From positions 1 to 64,000 of the forward strand of contig JAUVZB010000003.1 in NCBI GenBank assembly GCA_030602785.1: a DNA stretch of 64,000 nucleotides, given 5' to 3'. The notes beneath the pieces were generated by a model. The model saw only the letters and a list, made by a program, of their open reading frames with translations, was not told where the DNA came from and searched no databases. The DNA is from Dehalococcoidia bacterium (GTDB lineage: Bacteria > Chloroflexota > Dehalococcoidia > GIF9 > AB-539-J10). Every line of letters begins with the position of its first letter. The stretch's first letter is position 1. Below are positions 49,895 to 58,981 of this stretch, in pieces. The translations under genes were made by a program, and so were the position numbers.

Positions 49895-51171
49895 TGTCAG
49901 TCGTCGCTCTAGTTGGAGGGCAGTGGGGAGACGAGGGAAAAGGCAAGGTAATTGACTCCCTTGCCGCCAAAGCCGATATGGTGGTGCGTTTCGCAGGTGG
50001 CGACAACGCAGGCCACACTACGGTGAACCCTCACGGCACCTTCAAGCTTCACCTCATTCCTTCGGGCATCTTCTACGACAACGTCGCATGCGTCATAGCG
50101 AATGGCGTCGTCGTGAATCCAGCCGTCCTCCTCCGCGAGATCGCAGAGCTGCGAGAACACGGAGTGGGAAGCCACAATCTTGTGGTGAGCGACAGGGCAC
50201 ATGTGATAATGCCCTACCACACCCTTCTGGATGGCCTTGAGGAAGAGCGCAGGGGAAGTAGTGCCATCGGGACGACACGGAGAGGCATCGGCCCCGCGTT
50301 CGTGGACAAGGTCGCCCGCACAGGAATCAGGGTCGGCGATCTGCTTGATGTCGACGGATTCCGATCAAGACTCACCAGTGTCATGGAGCAGAAGAACGCG
50401 CTGCTCACATCCATGTACGGTCATGCCGCATTGCCGCTGGACGAGATTCTCGAACAGTACGTCGACTACGGAAAACAGTTGCGGCAGTACATCAGGGACA
50501 CTCTTCCGATTATCCATGATGCGATCCGGCGCGGTGACAGGATTCTGCTGGAGGGAGCTCAAGGGGCACTGTTGGACACTGATTTCGGCTCCTACCCCTT
50601 CGTTACGTCATCCTCCCCGCTTTCGGGAGGGGCAACCATCGGCACGGGTATCGGCCCGACCCATATCGAAGGTGTCATCGGCGTATTCAAGGTCTATGCC
50701 ACGCGCGTGGGCGGCGGCCCGATGCCAACCGAGCTTGAAGACGAGACTGGCCACTTCATCCGGGAGAAAGCCGGAGAGTACGGAGCCACCACAGGCAGAC
50801 CACGACGGTGCGGCTGGTTTGACGCCGTGGCAGGCAGATTGAGTGTCCAGGTCAACGGGATGACCGAAGTCGCCCTCACTCACCTCGATATCTTCGATGG
50901 CTTCAAGTCCATCAAGGTATGCACCTCATACCGCATGGATGGAGAGCGCGTCACTTCGTTCCCCACCAGGATCGAGATGCTGCAGAAATGCGAGCCCGTA
51001 TACGAGGAGTTCCCGGGTTGGGACGAATGCACCGAAGAGATTGGAGACTTCTCCCTCCTTCCCCCGAATGCCCAGGAATACATTCGCACCATCAGCAGGC
51101 TGCTGGGATGTCCGGTGAGTCTGCTCTCGATAGGGCCCAAGAGAGAACAGATGATTGAGATCAGGCCCTAG
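49894..51171 (+). CDS. purA: Adenylosuccinate synthetase
   Basis: A 425-residue GTP-dependent enzyme joining IMP and aspartate on the way to AMP. The P-loop GGQWGDEGKGKVID at the start, GGDNAGHT, and the IMP/GTP segments GTTRRGIGPAFVDK and LLEGAQGALLD are diagnostic. The ATG overlaps the preceding stop by one base (TGATG), with GGAAAGGAGA upstream, so it is co-translated with the phosphatidyltransferase. It converges on dapA; no clear terminator is seen in the 39-base gap. Confidence 0.98.
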   Translation: MSVVALVGGQWGDEGKGKVIDSLAAKADMVVRFAGGDNAGHTTVNPHGTFKLHLIPSGIFYDNVACVIANGVVVNPAVLLREIAELREHGVGSHNLVVSDRAHVIMPYHTLLDGLEEERRGSSAIGTTRRGIGPAFVDKVARTGIRVGDLLDVDGFRSRLTSVMEQKNALLTSMYGHAALPLDEILEQYVDYGKQLRQYIRDTLPIIHDAIRRGDRILLEGAQGALLDTDFGSYPFVTSSSPLSGGATIGTGIGPTHIEGVIGVFKVYATRVGGGPMPTELEDETGHFIREKAGEYGATTGRPRRCGWFDAVAGRLSVQVNGMTEVALTHLDIFDGFKSIKVCTSYRMDGERVTSFPTRIEMLQKCEPVYEEFPGWDECTEEIGDFSLLPPNAQEYIRTISRLLGCPVSLLSIGPKREQMIEIRP

Positions 51172-51210
51172 AGGACCTGCTCTCGCTGCAGCCAGCCGGC
51201 TCCACAACGG

Positions 51211-52113
51211 TCACCTATCGGCAGGGATAGGGAGATCTATCTTGTAGCCCCTAAGAGTCGTCACTATCGTGTCGGCCGTCCTGTCGTCCGGCTCACACAG
51301 CGGTAAGCGAGTTCCCCCGACACGGAATCCCAAGTGATTCATCGCATACTTGAGCGGAATCGGGTTCGCAATCAGGAACAGCGCGCTGATAAGCGGGAGC
51401 AGGTGACGATGGATTGTTGCCGCCTCCTCTGCCTTGCCTGCAAGGACCTTGTTCATCATGTCCTTGACCTGCACGCCAACCAGATGGGTCGCGACGCCAA
51501 CCACTCCGTACCCCCCGAGAGCCATCAGCAGCAGGGTGTCACCATCATTGCCACTATAGACCAGGAAGTCATCTGCAACGCCCTCGATAATCTCCGATAT
51601 CTGGCGGAAGTCAGCGCTTGCCTCCTTGACTCCCACGATGTTGTCGACCTTGCTGAGCCGTATGACGGTGCCCGCTGCGAGATTGCATGAGGTGCGAGAA
51701 GGCACGTTGTACATGATGCAGGGAAGACCCGTTGCGCCGGCAACAGCACTGAAGTGCCGGTAAAGGCCTTCTTGCGTCGGCTTGTTGTAGTACGGGACAA
51801 CGAGAAGACACGCGTCCACTCCAATTCTCTCCGCCTCCATGGTCAGCTCGATGCTCTCTCTCGTGCTGTAGTTGCCTGTACCAGCAACGACAGTGCCACC
51901 ACTTCCGAGCTCCTGCTTCACCTCGCCAAACAGGCGCAGCTTCTCATCGGTGCTCAGGGTGGGCGACTCTCCGGTTGTTCCACTCACCAACACTCCATCG
52001 CTTCCGGATTGCACAAGTGCTCGAGCAAGTTTCCGCGCCTGCGCATAGTCGACTTCCCCCCTCTCATCAAAGGGGGTAACCATCGCTGTGAGCAGTCTCC
52101 CAAGTCTCTGCAT
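51211..52113 (-). CDS. dapA: 4-Hydroxy-tetrahydrodipicolinate synthase
   Basis: A 300-residue TIM-barrel aldolase condensing pyruvate with aspartate semialdehyde. The Schiff-base lysine is in NIVGVKEASADF near residue 165. VSGTTGESPTLS and MYNVPSRTSCNL carry the Thr and Tyr of the proton relay. It is the last of three lysine/peptidoglycan-precursor genes on this strand, one base after asd. Confidence 0.97.
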   Translation of the reverse strand: MQRLGRLLTAMVTPFDERGEVDYAQARKLARALVQSGSDGVLVSGTTGESPTLSTDEKLRLFGEVKQELGSGGTVVAGTGNYSTRESIELTMEAERIGVDACLLVVPYYNKPTQEGLYRHFSAVAGATGLPCIMYNVPSRTSCNLAAGTVIRLSKVDNIVGVKEASADFRQISEIIEGVADDFLVYSGNDGDTLLLMALGGYGVVGVATHLVGVQVKDMMNKVLAGKAEEAATIHRHLLPLISALFLIANPIPLKYAMNHLGFRVGGTRLPLCEPDDRTADTIVTTLRGYKIDLPIPADR

Positions 52114-52114
52114 A

Positions 52115-53152
52115 TCAGGGTCTCCTCTTCTTCGACTTGATCCAGTCCCGCCTCAGTCCTTCCTCAACAATCTGGACCGCATTCAGGGCGGCTCCTTTGC
52201 GCAGGTTGTCGCACACTATCCACATGGATAGCGAATTCGAACGGGATGCATCCCGCCTGATACGTCCTACGAAGACATGATTCAGTCCACTCGCAGCCCA
52301 CGGCTGTGGATAGAAGCTGACGCTCGGGTCGTCAAGTATCCTCACGCCCGGGGCCTGAGCCAGCACCCTCCTTGCCTCCTCCGGCCCTATCGCAGAGTCG
52401 AATTCGACATTGACGGATTGGCTCTGACCGAAGTACACCGGCACCCTGACACAGGTTGCCGCAATGCCGATGGCCCCGGTTTGCAGTATCCTTCGCGTCT
52501 CTTCGACGATTCTCCACTCCTCTTTCGTGTGTCCGTCGTCCAGGAACACGTCTACTTCCGGTAGCACGTTGAACGCTATCTGATGAGAATACATGTGCGG
52601 GCAGACCCTGCGGCCCTCAAGGACTCGCTTGGCCTGTGCAGTGAGCTCTTTGAGAGCCACCGCCGTGCCGCTGGACGACACAGACTCGTAGGTGCTGACG
52701 ATTATTCTCTTGATTGGATTCACCTTATGGAGCGGGTAGAGAGCCACCACCAGCTGAATCGCGGAGCAACCGGGGTTCCCAATGACTCCCTTGTGACGCG
52801 CTATGTCATCAGCATTCACTTCCGGCACAACCATGGGAACAGACTGATCGGAGACAAACACCCCGCTATCATCGACGACAACCGCACCTGCCTGCACAGC
52901 GGATGGAATGAATCGACGGCTTGCGTCAGCTCCGTCGCAGAAGAATGCGACACCGACCTCACGGAAGGAATCCGACCTCACCTCCTCCACCTCAATCCGC
53001 TGATGCCTGAAGAAGAACTCGGATGAACGACTTCGCTCGCTATCCAACAGCCTCAACGAGGCCACGGGAAACCGTCGCTCCTCCAGTATCTTAAGAAGCT
53101 CCTGCCCGACAAGCCCTTCAGCGCCGATTATGGCGATGTCGACAGCGTCCAT
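52115..53152 (-). CDS. asd: Aspartate-semialdehyde dehydrogenase
   Basis: A 345-residue NADP enzyme. The catalytic cysteine is in VIGNPGCSAIQLVVALY near residue 131. The Rossmann start DIAIIGAEGLVGQELLKIL and the later AFNVLPEVDVFLDDGHTKEE are typical. It supplies aspartate semialdehyde to DapA. It is six bases from dapB. Confidence 0.97.
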   Translation of the reverse strand: MDAVDIAIIGAEGLVGQELLKILEERRFPVASLRLLDSERSRSSEFFFRHQRIEVEEVRSDSFREVGVAFFCDGADASRRFIPSAVQAGAVVVDDSGVFVSDQSVPMVVPEVNADDIARHKGVIGNPGCSAIQLVVALYPLHKVNPIKRIIVSTYESVSSSGTAVALKELTAQAKRVLEGRRVCPHMYSHQIAFNVLPEVDVFLDDGHTKEEWRIVEETRRILQTGAIGIAATCVRVPVYFGQSQSVNVEFDSAIGPEEARRVLAQAPGVRILDDPSVSFYPQPWAASGLNHVFVGRIRRDASRSNSLSMWIVCDNLRKGAALNAVQIVEEGLRRDWIKSKKRRP

Positions 53153-53157
53153 AGCTC

Positions 53158-53955
53158 CTACAGGCCAAGCAACTCGTCAAGACCCAGCACGAGACCCGTC
53201 CTCTTCACGGCCTCTTTCACAGCGAGGACAACACCCGGCATGTACGATTCGCGGCTCGTCGCGTCATGACGCAGGAGCAGTGTCTGGCTCTTGCCACCGA
53301 ACAACACTTCCTGTGAAGCCATCATGCCGGGCATCCGAACGCTATGGATTGCGATGCCACTGACCTCTCCCCCTCTTGCCCCGGCAAGCATTTCCTTCTC
53401 CGTGGAAGGATACTTGAACCGGGATCCTCGCGCTTCCGCCATCAGCCTCGCAGTCGTCATGGCCGTGCCGGAAGGCGCGTCGAGCTTCTTGTCGTGATGC
53501 ATCTCGATTATCTCGGCATTCTCGAAGAACCTCGAGGCCGTCTTGGCGAGATGCATGAGGAGCACTGCGCCGAGGGAGAAGTTCGGGGCCACGATAGCCG
53601 AGACCTCGTGTTCGTCACACAGGCTCCGTATCTCGTCCAGGTCCGCCTCAGACAACCCGGTTGTCCCGATGACCATGTTGACCTTCAGTGGCAGTGCGAT
53701 GCGCGTGGATTCCATGGCCACCTGGGCGCGGGTGAAATCAACAATGACGTCAGGGCACGCCTTCTCGATAAGATCCCCCAAGTTGGAGGAGAAGGGAATC
53801 AGGTCTGGCGTCTCCGGAGCGGGCAAATAGGGCTGGGGCGCCTTCTCTTCCACGGCTCCCACGAGTCGCAACCCGAAATCCGCAAGGACGGCGCGGGCCA
53901 CCTCCTGCCCCATCCTGCCCAGAGCACCATTGACCACGACACGTATCAGCGCCAT
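53158..53955 (-). CDS. dapB: 4-Hydroxy-tetrahydrodipicolinate reductase
   Basis: A 265-residue reductase acting after DapA. NGALGRMGQEVARAVL is the nucleotide-binding loop and EMHHDKKLDAPSGTA carries the catalytic His/Lys. I choose ATG 53955, preceded by GGGGGG; a start at 53979 would add eight residues. It follows pnp by 39 bases in the rpsO-pnp-dapB-asd-dapA run. Confidence 0.96.
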   Translation of the reverse strand: MALIRVVVNGALGRMGQEVARAVLADFGLRLVGAVEEKAPQPYLPAPETPDLIPFSSNLGDLIEKACPDVIVDFTRAQVAMESTRIALPLKVNMVIGTTGLSEADLDEIRSLCDEHEVSAIVAPNFSLGAVLLMHLAKTASRFFENAEIIEMHHDKKLDAPSGTAMTTARLMAEARGSRFKYPSTEKEMLAGARGGEVSGIAIHSVRMPGMMASQEVLFGGKSQTLLLRHDATSRESYMPGVVLAVKEAVKRTGLVLGLDELLGL

Positions 53956-53994
53956 AGAACCCCCCGAACAACCAATCACTGCCTGCGGGGCAGG

Positions 53995-56202
53995 CTACCT
54001 GTCGCGTCCAGAGAAACGCCTGGGACCACCTTGCGAGCGGGGAGGTCGCTCACGTGACTGCTCGGGCGAGCGATGAGGTCTCGCCGAGCCCCCTCCTCCT
54101 ATCTGTCCAGGCTCAGAGTCCTCCCGCGCCCCGGGTAGGGCTGCCCTGCGGGACAGGTTGATCCGCCCCAGGCTGTCAATCTCAATGACCTTGACGGTCA
54201 CCTCGTCGCCCAGGTCCACTTCGTCCCTGACAGTAGGAACCCTGTGGTCCGCGAGTTCGCTGATGTGTACGAGACCTTCCTTCCCGGGAAGAATCTCAAC
54301 CATAGCTCCAAAGTCAAAAACACGAGTCACCTTCCCCGTGAATATGTCGCCGAGCTTCGCCTCACGGGTCAGGTCTCCAACCATCTTGATGGCACGCTGT
54401 GTGCTTTCTTCATTCGAAGAGCCGATCATGACCCTGCCGTCATTCTTCACGTCTATGGTGGCCTTCGTTTCCTCGATAATGGCGCGGATGTTGCGGCCAC
54501 CCGGCCCGATGAGCGCCCCAATCTTCTCTACGTCAATCCTGAGTTCAATAACCCGCGGAGCAAATGGACTCAGTTCCGGTCTGCTCGCGCTGATTGTCTC
54601 GGCCATCTTGCTCAGAATCGACAGCCGCGCCCCACGTGCCTGGGCAAGCGCCTCGCCGAGGATGCCCGGGTCAATACCCTGTAGCTTGATGTCGAGCTGC
54701 AGCGCAGTAATGCCTTCAGCCGTCCCCGCAACCTTGAAGTCCATATCGCCGAGGGCATCTTCCATACCCTCTATGTCCGTCAGAATGACGCGGCCTCCAT
54801 CCTCTCCACTGATTACGCCCATGGCTATACCCGCCACCGGAGCCTTTATGGGCACACCGGCATCCATCAGGGAAAGAGTCGAGCCGCACACGCTCGCCAT
54901 CGAGGAACTGCCATTCGAACTGAGTATCTCAGACACGAGTCGCACCGTATACGGGAACTCCTCCTCCGAAGGCAGAACAGGCGAAATAGCCTTTTCCACA
55001 AGCGCACCGTGCCCGATCTCCCTGCGACCAGGCATGCGCAGCCGCTTCACCTCCCCGGTGGAGAACGGAGGGAAGTTGTAGTGGTGCATGAACCGCTTGG
55101 TATCAGCGAGTCCGAGGCCATCCAGCAATTGCTCCTGTCTCTCAGACCCCAGGGTCGTTATGGTAAGAGCCTGTGTCTGACCTCGCGTGAACAGGCCGGA
55201 ACCGTGTACGCACGGTAGCAAGCCAACTTCGGTCGTGATAGGTCGAATCTCATCGTATCTGCGGCCATCAACATGCTGCTGAGTGCGCAGTATGTGCTCA
55301 CGAACGTGCTTCCTGAGCTCGGACTGATACACGTAGACGACTTCGTCCTCGGGATAGGTTTCCGCCCATTTACTCAGCACCTGCGCCTTCAGCGCCTCCA
55401 GGGCATCGGACCTGCTCGCCTTGCCGGTCTGCTCAAGCGCACCCGAGAGCCTCTCCTTGAGTAGAGCTGCAACATCAGCCACGAGGTCCTCAGCCACCTC
55501 ACGAGTAGAGACAGCGGCCTTCTCCACGCCGCACGCGGCCGTCATTTCATCCTGAAGGCCGATAATCTCGATATTGGCCTGGTGTCCGAACTGTATCGCC
55601 TGCAGCACGATCTCTTCGCTGACCTCGCTCGCGCCAGCCTCCACCATGACAACCGCATCGCGGGTGCTCCCCACGACGATATTGAGAAGGCTTTCAGGGA
55701 CAAGGGCCATGCTCGGGTTGAGCACCAGCTCGCCATCGACATAGCCGACGTGTACGGCAGAAACCGGGCCCGCAAAAGGAATATGCGACATGGAGAGCGC
55801 AGCGGACGCTCCGATGAGAGCACAGGTGTCGGGATTGTTCTCCTTGTCCGCAGACAGCACCGTTGCAACGACCTGAGTCTCCCTGCCAAAACGCTTGGAC
55901 AGGAGAGGCCTCAGGCAGCGGTCAACGACGCGACAGGTGAGTGTTGCGTCCTCAGTGGGTCGCCCCTCACGCCTGATGAAACTCCCGGGAATCTTGCCCG
56001 CAGCATAGAGTTTCTCCTCGTAGTCCACCGTCAAAGGAACGAAGTCCATCCCTCCGACGGCCTCTGAGGCAGCGCAGACGGTAACGAGAACAATGGAATC
56101 ACCGTAGCGGACCAGCACGGACGCATCTGCCTGTTGGGCAAGCCGGCCCGTTTCGAGACTGAGTGGGCGCCCGGCGACCAAGCGCTGTACCTGTTGTAAC
56201 AT
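53995..56202 (-). CDS. pnp: Polynucleotide phosphorylase
   Basis: A 735-residue 3'-5' phosphorolytic exoribonuclease. Two RNase PH domains (first opening SLETGRLAQQADASVLVRYG, second with DMDFKVAGTAEGITALQLDI) are followed by a KH domain (IGALIGPGGRNIRAIIEET) and an S1 domain (FDFGAMVEILPGKEGLVHIS). The C-terminal tail is Arg/Gly/Ser-rich. It is two bases after rpsO, the classic rpsO-pnp pair. Confidence 0.98.
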   Translation of the reverse strand: MLQQVQRLVAGRPLSLETGRLAQQADASVLVRYGDSIVLVTVCAASEAVGGMDFVPLTVDYEEKLYAAGKIPGSFIRREGRPTEDATLTCRVVDRCLRPLLSKRFGRETQVVATVLSADKENNPDTCALIGASAALSMSHIPFAGPVSAVHVGYVDGELVLNPSMALVPESLLNIVVGSTRDAVVMVEAGASEVSEEIVLQAIQFGHQANIEIIGLQDEMTAACGVEKAAVSTREVAEDLVADVAALLKERLSGALEQTGKASRSDALEALKAQVLSKWAETYPEDEVVYVYQSELRKHVREHILRTQQHVDGRRYDEIRPITTEVGLLPCVHGSGLFTRGQTQALTITTLGSERQEQLLDGLGLADTKRFMHHYNFPPFSTGEVKRLRMPGRREIGHGALVEKAISPVLPSEEEFPYTVRLVSEILSSNGSSSMASVCGSTLSLMDAGVPIKAPVAGIAMGVISGEDGGRVILTDIEGMEDALGDMDFKVAGTAEGITALQLDIKLQGIDPGILGEALAQARGARLSILSKMAETISASRPELSPFAPRVIELRIDVEKIGALIGPGGRNIRAIIEETKATIDVKNDGRVMIGSSNEESTQRAIKMVGDLTREAKLGDIFTGKVTRVFDFGAMVEILPGKEGLVHISELADHRVPTVRDEVDLGDEVTVKVIEIDSLGRINLSRRAALPGAREDSEPGQIGGGGSARPHRSPEQSRERPPRSQGGPRRFSGRDR

Positions 56203-56204
56203 CC

Positions 56205-56474
56205 CTACCTCCTCAAGCCCAGCCTGCCAACCAGAGAGCGGTACCGCTCGCTGTCAATCCTGTCGAGATACGACAGCAACCGGCGACGTCGACCAGCCAG
56301 TCTCAGAAGAGCTCGCCGGGTATTGTGGTCATGCTTGTTTGCTTCCAGATGTGCGGTCAGGGCTTTGATTCTCTGCGACAGGATTGCCACCTGTACGTCA
56401 ACAGAGCCCGTATCGCCGTCCTTCAGCGCATACTGATTGATAAGTTCTTTCTTCTTGTTTTCCACCTGCGACAT
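56205..56474 (-). CDS. rpsO: 30S ribosomal protein S15
   Basis: An 89-residue S15 (uS15). GSVDVQVAILSQRIKALTAH and RRALLRLAGRRRRLLSYLDR are diagnostic. No Shine-Dalgarno sequence is seen. A -10 element ends eight bases before the ATG, so the mRNA is probably leaderless or nearly so. Confidence 0.98.
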   Translation of the reverse strand: MSQVENKKKELINQYALKDGDTGSVDVQVAILSQRIKALTAHLEANKHDHNTRRALLRLAGRRRRLLSYLDRIDSERYRSLVGRLGLRR

Positions 56475-56482
56475 AATGGCCG

Positions 56483-56491
56483 ATTATAGCA
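56483..56491 (-). promoter_or_regulatory. Extended -10 promoter immediately before rpsO
   Basis: On the minus strand TGC-TATAAT, eight bases from the rpsO ATG. The 13-base string TGCTATAATCGGC is identical to the one in front of dnaE. No -35 match. It is back to back with the purF promoter. Confidence 0.6.
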
Positions 56492-56505
56492 CAGGCCTAC
56501 CTGCA

Positions 56506-56534
56506 TTGACCACACAGAGCCAGCCCACTATAAT
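56506..56534 (+). promoter_or_regulatory. Promoter of the purF operon
   Basis: TTGACC (56506-56511) and TATAAT (56529-56534) with the optimal 17-base spacer, 18 bases before the purF ATG. The leader would be only about 12 bases, with AAAGG as binding site. No room for a purine riboswitch. Confidence 0.8.
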
Positions 56535-56552
56535 CACATCCAAAGGCCCTTC

Positions 56553-57932
56553 ATGCACGAGAGCTGCGGCATCTTCGGTGTCTTCGCCCCCGGTCTGGAC
56601 ATAGCGCGACTAGTGTTCTTTGCGCTGTTCGCGCTACAGCACCGTGGGCAGGAATGCGCAGGCATCGCTGTCACCGATGGCGATGACCTGGAAGTCCGCG
56701 CCAACCCGGGCTTGGTCTCCCAAGTCTTCGATGAAGACGACCTGGCGGCACTTCGAGGATTCGCAGGCATCGGCCATACCTGCTATTCCACCAACGGTTC
56801 CCGTCAGCCCGCGACTCCACAACCGATTGTGGAGCGCAGCGGCCCCTGGAGACTGGCAGTCTCGCACAATGGAAACATCACGAACTCGGCCGCCCTTCGA
56901 CATGAACTCGAGGAGAGAGGACTGACCTTCCACTCCGACAGTGACGCGGAGGTAATCGCCAAGCTGATTATCGTGTCACGCGGTGCCACGTGGCAGGAGA
57001 AGTTGTCACACGCTGTGAAGCGTCTCCAGGGGGCCTACTCCATGGTGCTGCTGACTCCGGAGATGCTCATTGCCGCCCGCGACCCGATGGGGGTGCGACC
57101 GCTTTGTCTCGGCTCCCTGAATGGCGGCTGGGTCGTCGCCTCAGAGAGTTGTGCCCTGGACCACATAGGCGCGGACTATCACCGCGACATTCTCCCGGGC
57201 GAACTCCTCTTCCTGGAGTCCAACCAGTCATCCCTCGTCCAGCCGAGGAACGGCAGGCGCGCCTTCTGTGTCTTCGAGCATATCTACTTCGCCAGGCCGG
57301 ACAGCACCATCGAGGGCCGCCTCGTCTACCAGGCCCGCCTGGCGATGGGAGCAAGGTTGGCACAGGAACACCCTGTGGATGCCGATATCATAGTCGGAGT
57401 ACCCGATTCCGCCACGGCGGCAGCCATCGGCTACGCACATGCCGCTGGTATCCCCTATCGAGAAGGCCTCCTGAAGAACCGCTACGTCGGCCGGACGTTT
57501 ATCTCCCCGGACCAGCGACTGCGGGACCTTCGCGTGCAACTCAAGTTCAACCCTCTGGCCAGCCTCATCAAAGGCAAGCGTCTTGTCGTCGTGGACGACA
57601 GCATAGTCCGAGGCACAACAACCCCCCACGTCGTGAGCCTGCTGCGGCAGGCGGGGGCGCGCGAAGTCCATCTCAGGATATGCGCCCCACCTCTCCGCCA
57701 TCCATGTCCCCTCGGAGTTGACATGGCATCGGCGTGGGAACTGATAGCATCGAGAATGAGTGTGCCGGAAATCAGGGACTACGTCGGAGCCGACTCACTC
57801 GGCTATTCGAGCCTTGACGGCCTCATCGAGTCAGTAGGGCTGCCTCGAGACCTCCTCTGCCTCGCTTGCTTCGACGGGGACTACCCTCTGCCGGTACAGA
57901 TAGCGCTATCCGGACTTGCAGCCGAGAACTGA
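56553..57932 (+). CDS. purF: Amidophosphoribosyltransferase
   Basis: A 459-residue enzyme making phosphoribosylamine from PRPP and glutamine, the committed step of purine synthesis. The N-terminal nucleophile is Cys5 after a four-residue propeptide (MHES-CGIFGVF). Glutaminase residues continue with HRGQECAGI. The PRPP loop is RLVVVDDSIVRGTT. Cysteines in RAFCVFEH, RHPCPLGVD and LCLACFDGD match the four ligands of the [4Fe-4S] type known from B. subtilis. First gene of purF-purM-purH. Confidence 0.97.
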   Translation: MHESCGIFGVFAPGLDIARLVFFALFALQHRGQECAGIAVTDGDDLEVRANPGLVSQVFDEDDLAALRGFAGIGHTCYSTNGSRQPATPQPIVERSGPWRLAVSHNGNITNSAALRHELEERGLTFHSDSDAEVIAKLIIVSRGATWQEKLSHAVKRLQGAYSMVLLTPEMLIAARDPMGVRPLCLGSLNGGWVVASESCALDHIGADYHRDILPGELLFLESNQSSLVQPRNGRRAFCVFEHIYFARPDSTIEGRLVYQARLAMGARLAQEHPVDADIIVGVPDSATAAAIGYAHAAGIPYREGLLKNRYVGRTFISPDQRLRDLRVQLKFNPLASLIKGKRLVVVDDSIVRGTTTPHVVSLLRQAGAREVHLRICAPPLRHPCPLGVDMASAWELIASRMSVPEIRDYVGADSLGYSSLDGLIESVGLPRDLLCLACFDGDYPLPVQIALSGLAAEN

Positions 57933-57933
57933 C

Positions 57934-58971
57934 ATGAAGTCAAATCGAAAACGGAATCACCCGGCCCATTCCTACGCGACCGCAGGAGTCGACGTAGAGA
58001 ACGCCGATTCGGTCAAGGCCCAAATTCAGCAGTCACTGGGCACGACGCTTGACGGCCGGACGCTGGGAGTCGGTTCTTTCGGCTCCCTGTTCCACCTCAA
58101 GGACTACGAGGACCCCGTTCTCGTCTCCAGTTGTGACGGAGTAGGCACGAAGCTGAAGATCGCCGCGCTGCTCGGCCGAAACCAGAGTGTGGGACATGAC
58201 ATTGTGAACCACTGCATCAACGACATCTTGTGCTCCGGCGCGATGCCTCTCTTCTTCCTCGACTACGTGGCAATGGACAGGTTGGACTCGACTCAGGTGG
58301 CAGACATCGTCTCCGGTCTTGCCGGAGCCTGCCGCGAGAACGGCGTCGCGCTCATAGGCGGCGAGACAGCGGAGATGCCCGGCTTCTACACGAAAGGGCT
58401 GTACGACCTCGTGGGGTTCCTCGTCGGGGTAGTGGAGCGCCGCAACGTGATTGACGGCCGCTCCATCGAGGTCGGCGACGTGCTTCTAGGTCTTCCATCC
58501 TCGGGCCTTCACACGAACGGCTACTCGCTCGCCCGCTCGGTATTCGACATCGACCGGGACCCCCGCCAGCTCGACAGGTATTTCCCAGAGCTGGGGCGGA
58601 CACTGGGGGAGGAACTCCTGGAACCGCATCGCCCGTATCACAGGCTCCTCGGGCCCTCGCTTGGCAACATCAAGGGTCTGGCACACATAACCGGAGGAGG
58701 CTTCGTGGGTAACGTGCCGCGAGTCCTGCCCGCCGGGCTGGCAGCCCACATCGCCCGCGGCTCGTGGAAGGTTCCCCCCATATTCCAGCTCATACAGAGT
58801 GTGGGGGGAGTTGACGCCGACGAGATGTACCGCGTGTTCAACATGGGCACAGGCATGGTCATCATCGCGTCCCGGGAGCAGGCAGCGCAACTGGCACAGG
58901 ATATCCCGAATGCGTACACTATCGGCAGTATCGTTCGCCACAAGAGCGGCGAGCGAGTAATCCTGGACTGA
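57934..58971 (+). CDS. purM: Phosphoribosylformylglycinamidine cyclo-ligase
   Basis: A 345-residue AIR synthetase. SYATAGVDVENADSVKAQI, SCDGVGTKLKIA, GGETAEMPGFY and HITGGGFVGNVPRVLP are family signatures. ATG 57934 is one base past the purF stop; TTG 57916 is a less likely start within purF. It acts in the middle of the same pathway as its neighbours. Confidence 0.97.
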   Translation: MKSNRKRNHPAHSYATAGVDVENADSVKAQIQQSLGTTLDGRTLGVGSFGSLFHLKDYEDPVLVSSCDGVGTKLKIAALLGRNQSVGHDIVNHCINDILCSGAMPLFFLDYVAMDRLDSTQVADIVSGLAGACRENGVALIGGETAEMPGFYTKGLYDLVGFLVGVVERRNVIDGRSIEVGDVLLGLPSSGLHTNGYSLARSVFDIDRDPRQLDRYFPELGRTLGEELLEPHRPYHRLLGPSLGNIKGLAHITGGGFVGNVPRVLPAGLAAHIARGSWKVPPIFQLIQSVGGVDADEMYRVFNMGTGMVIIASREQAAQLAQDIPNAYTIGSIVRHKSGERVILD

Positions 58972-58981
58972 GGGAGGAAGA

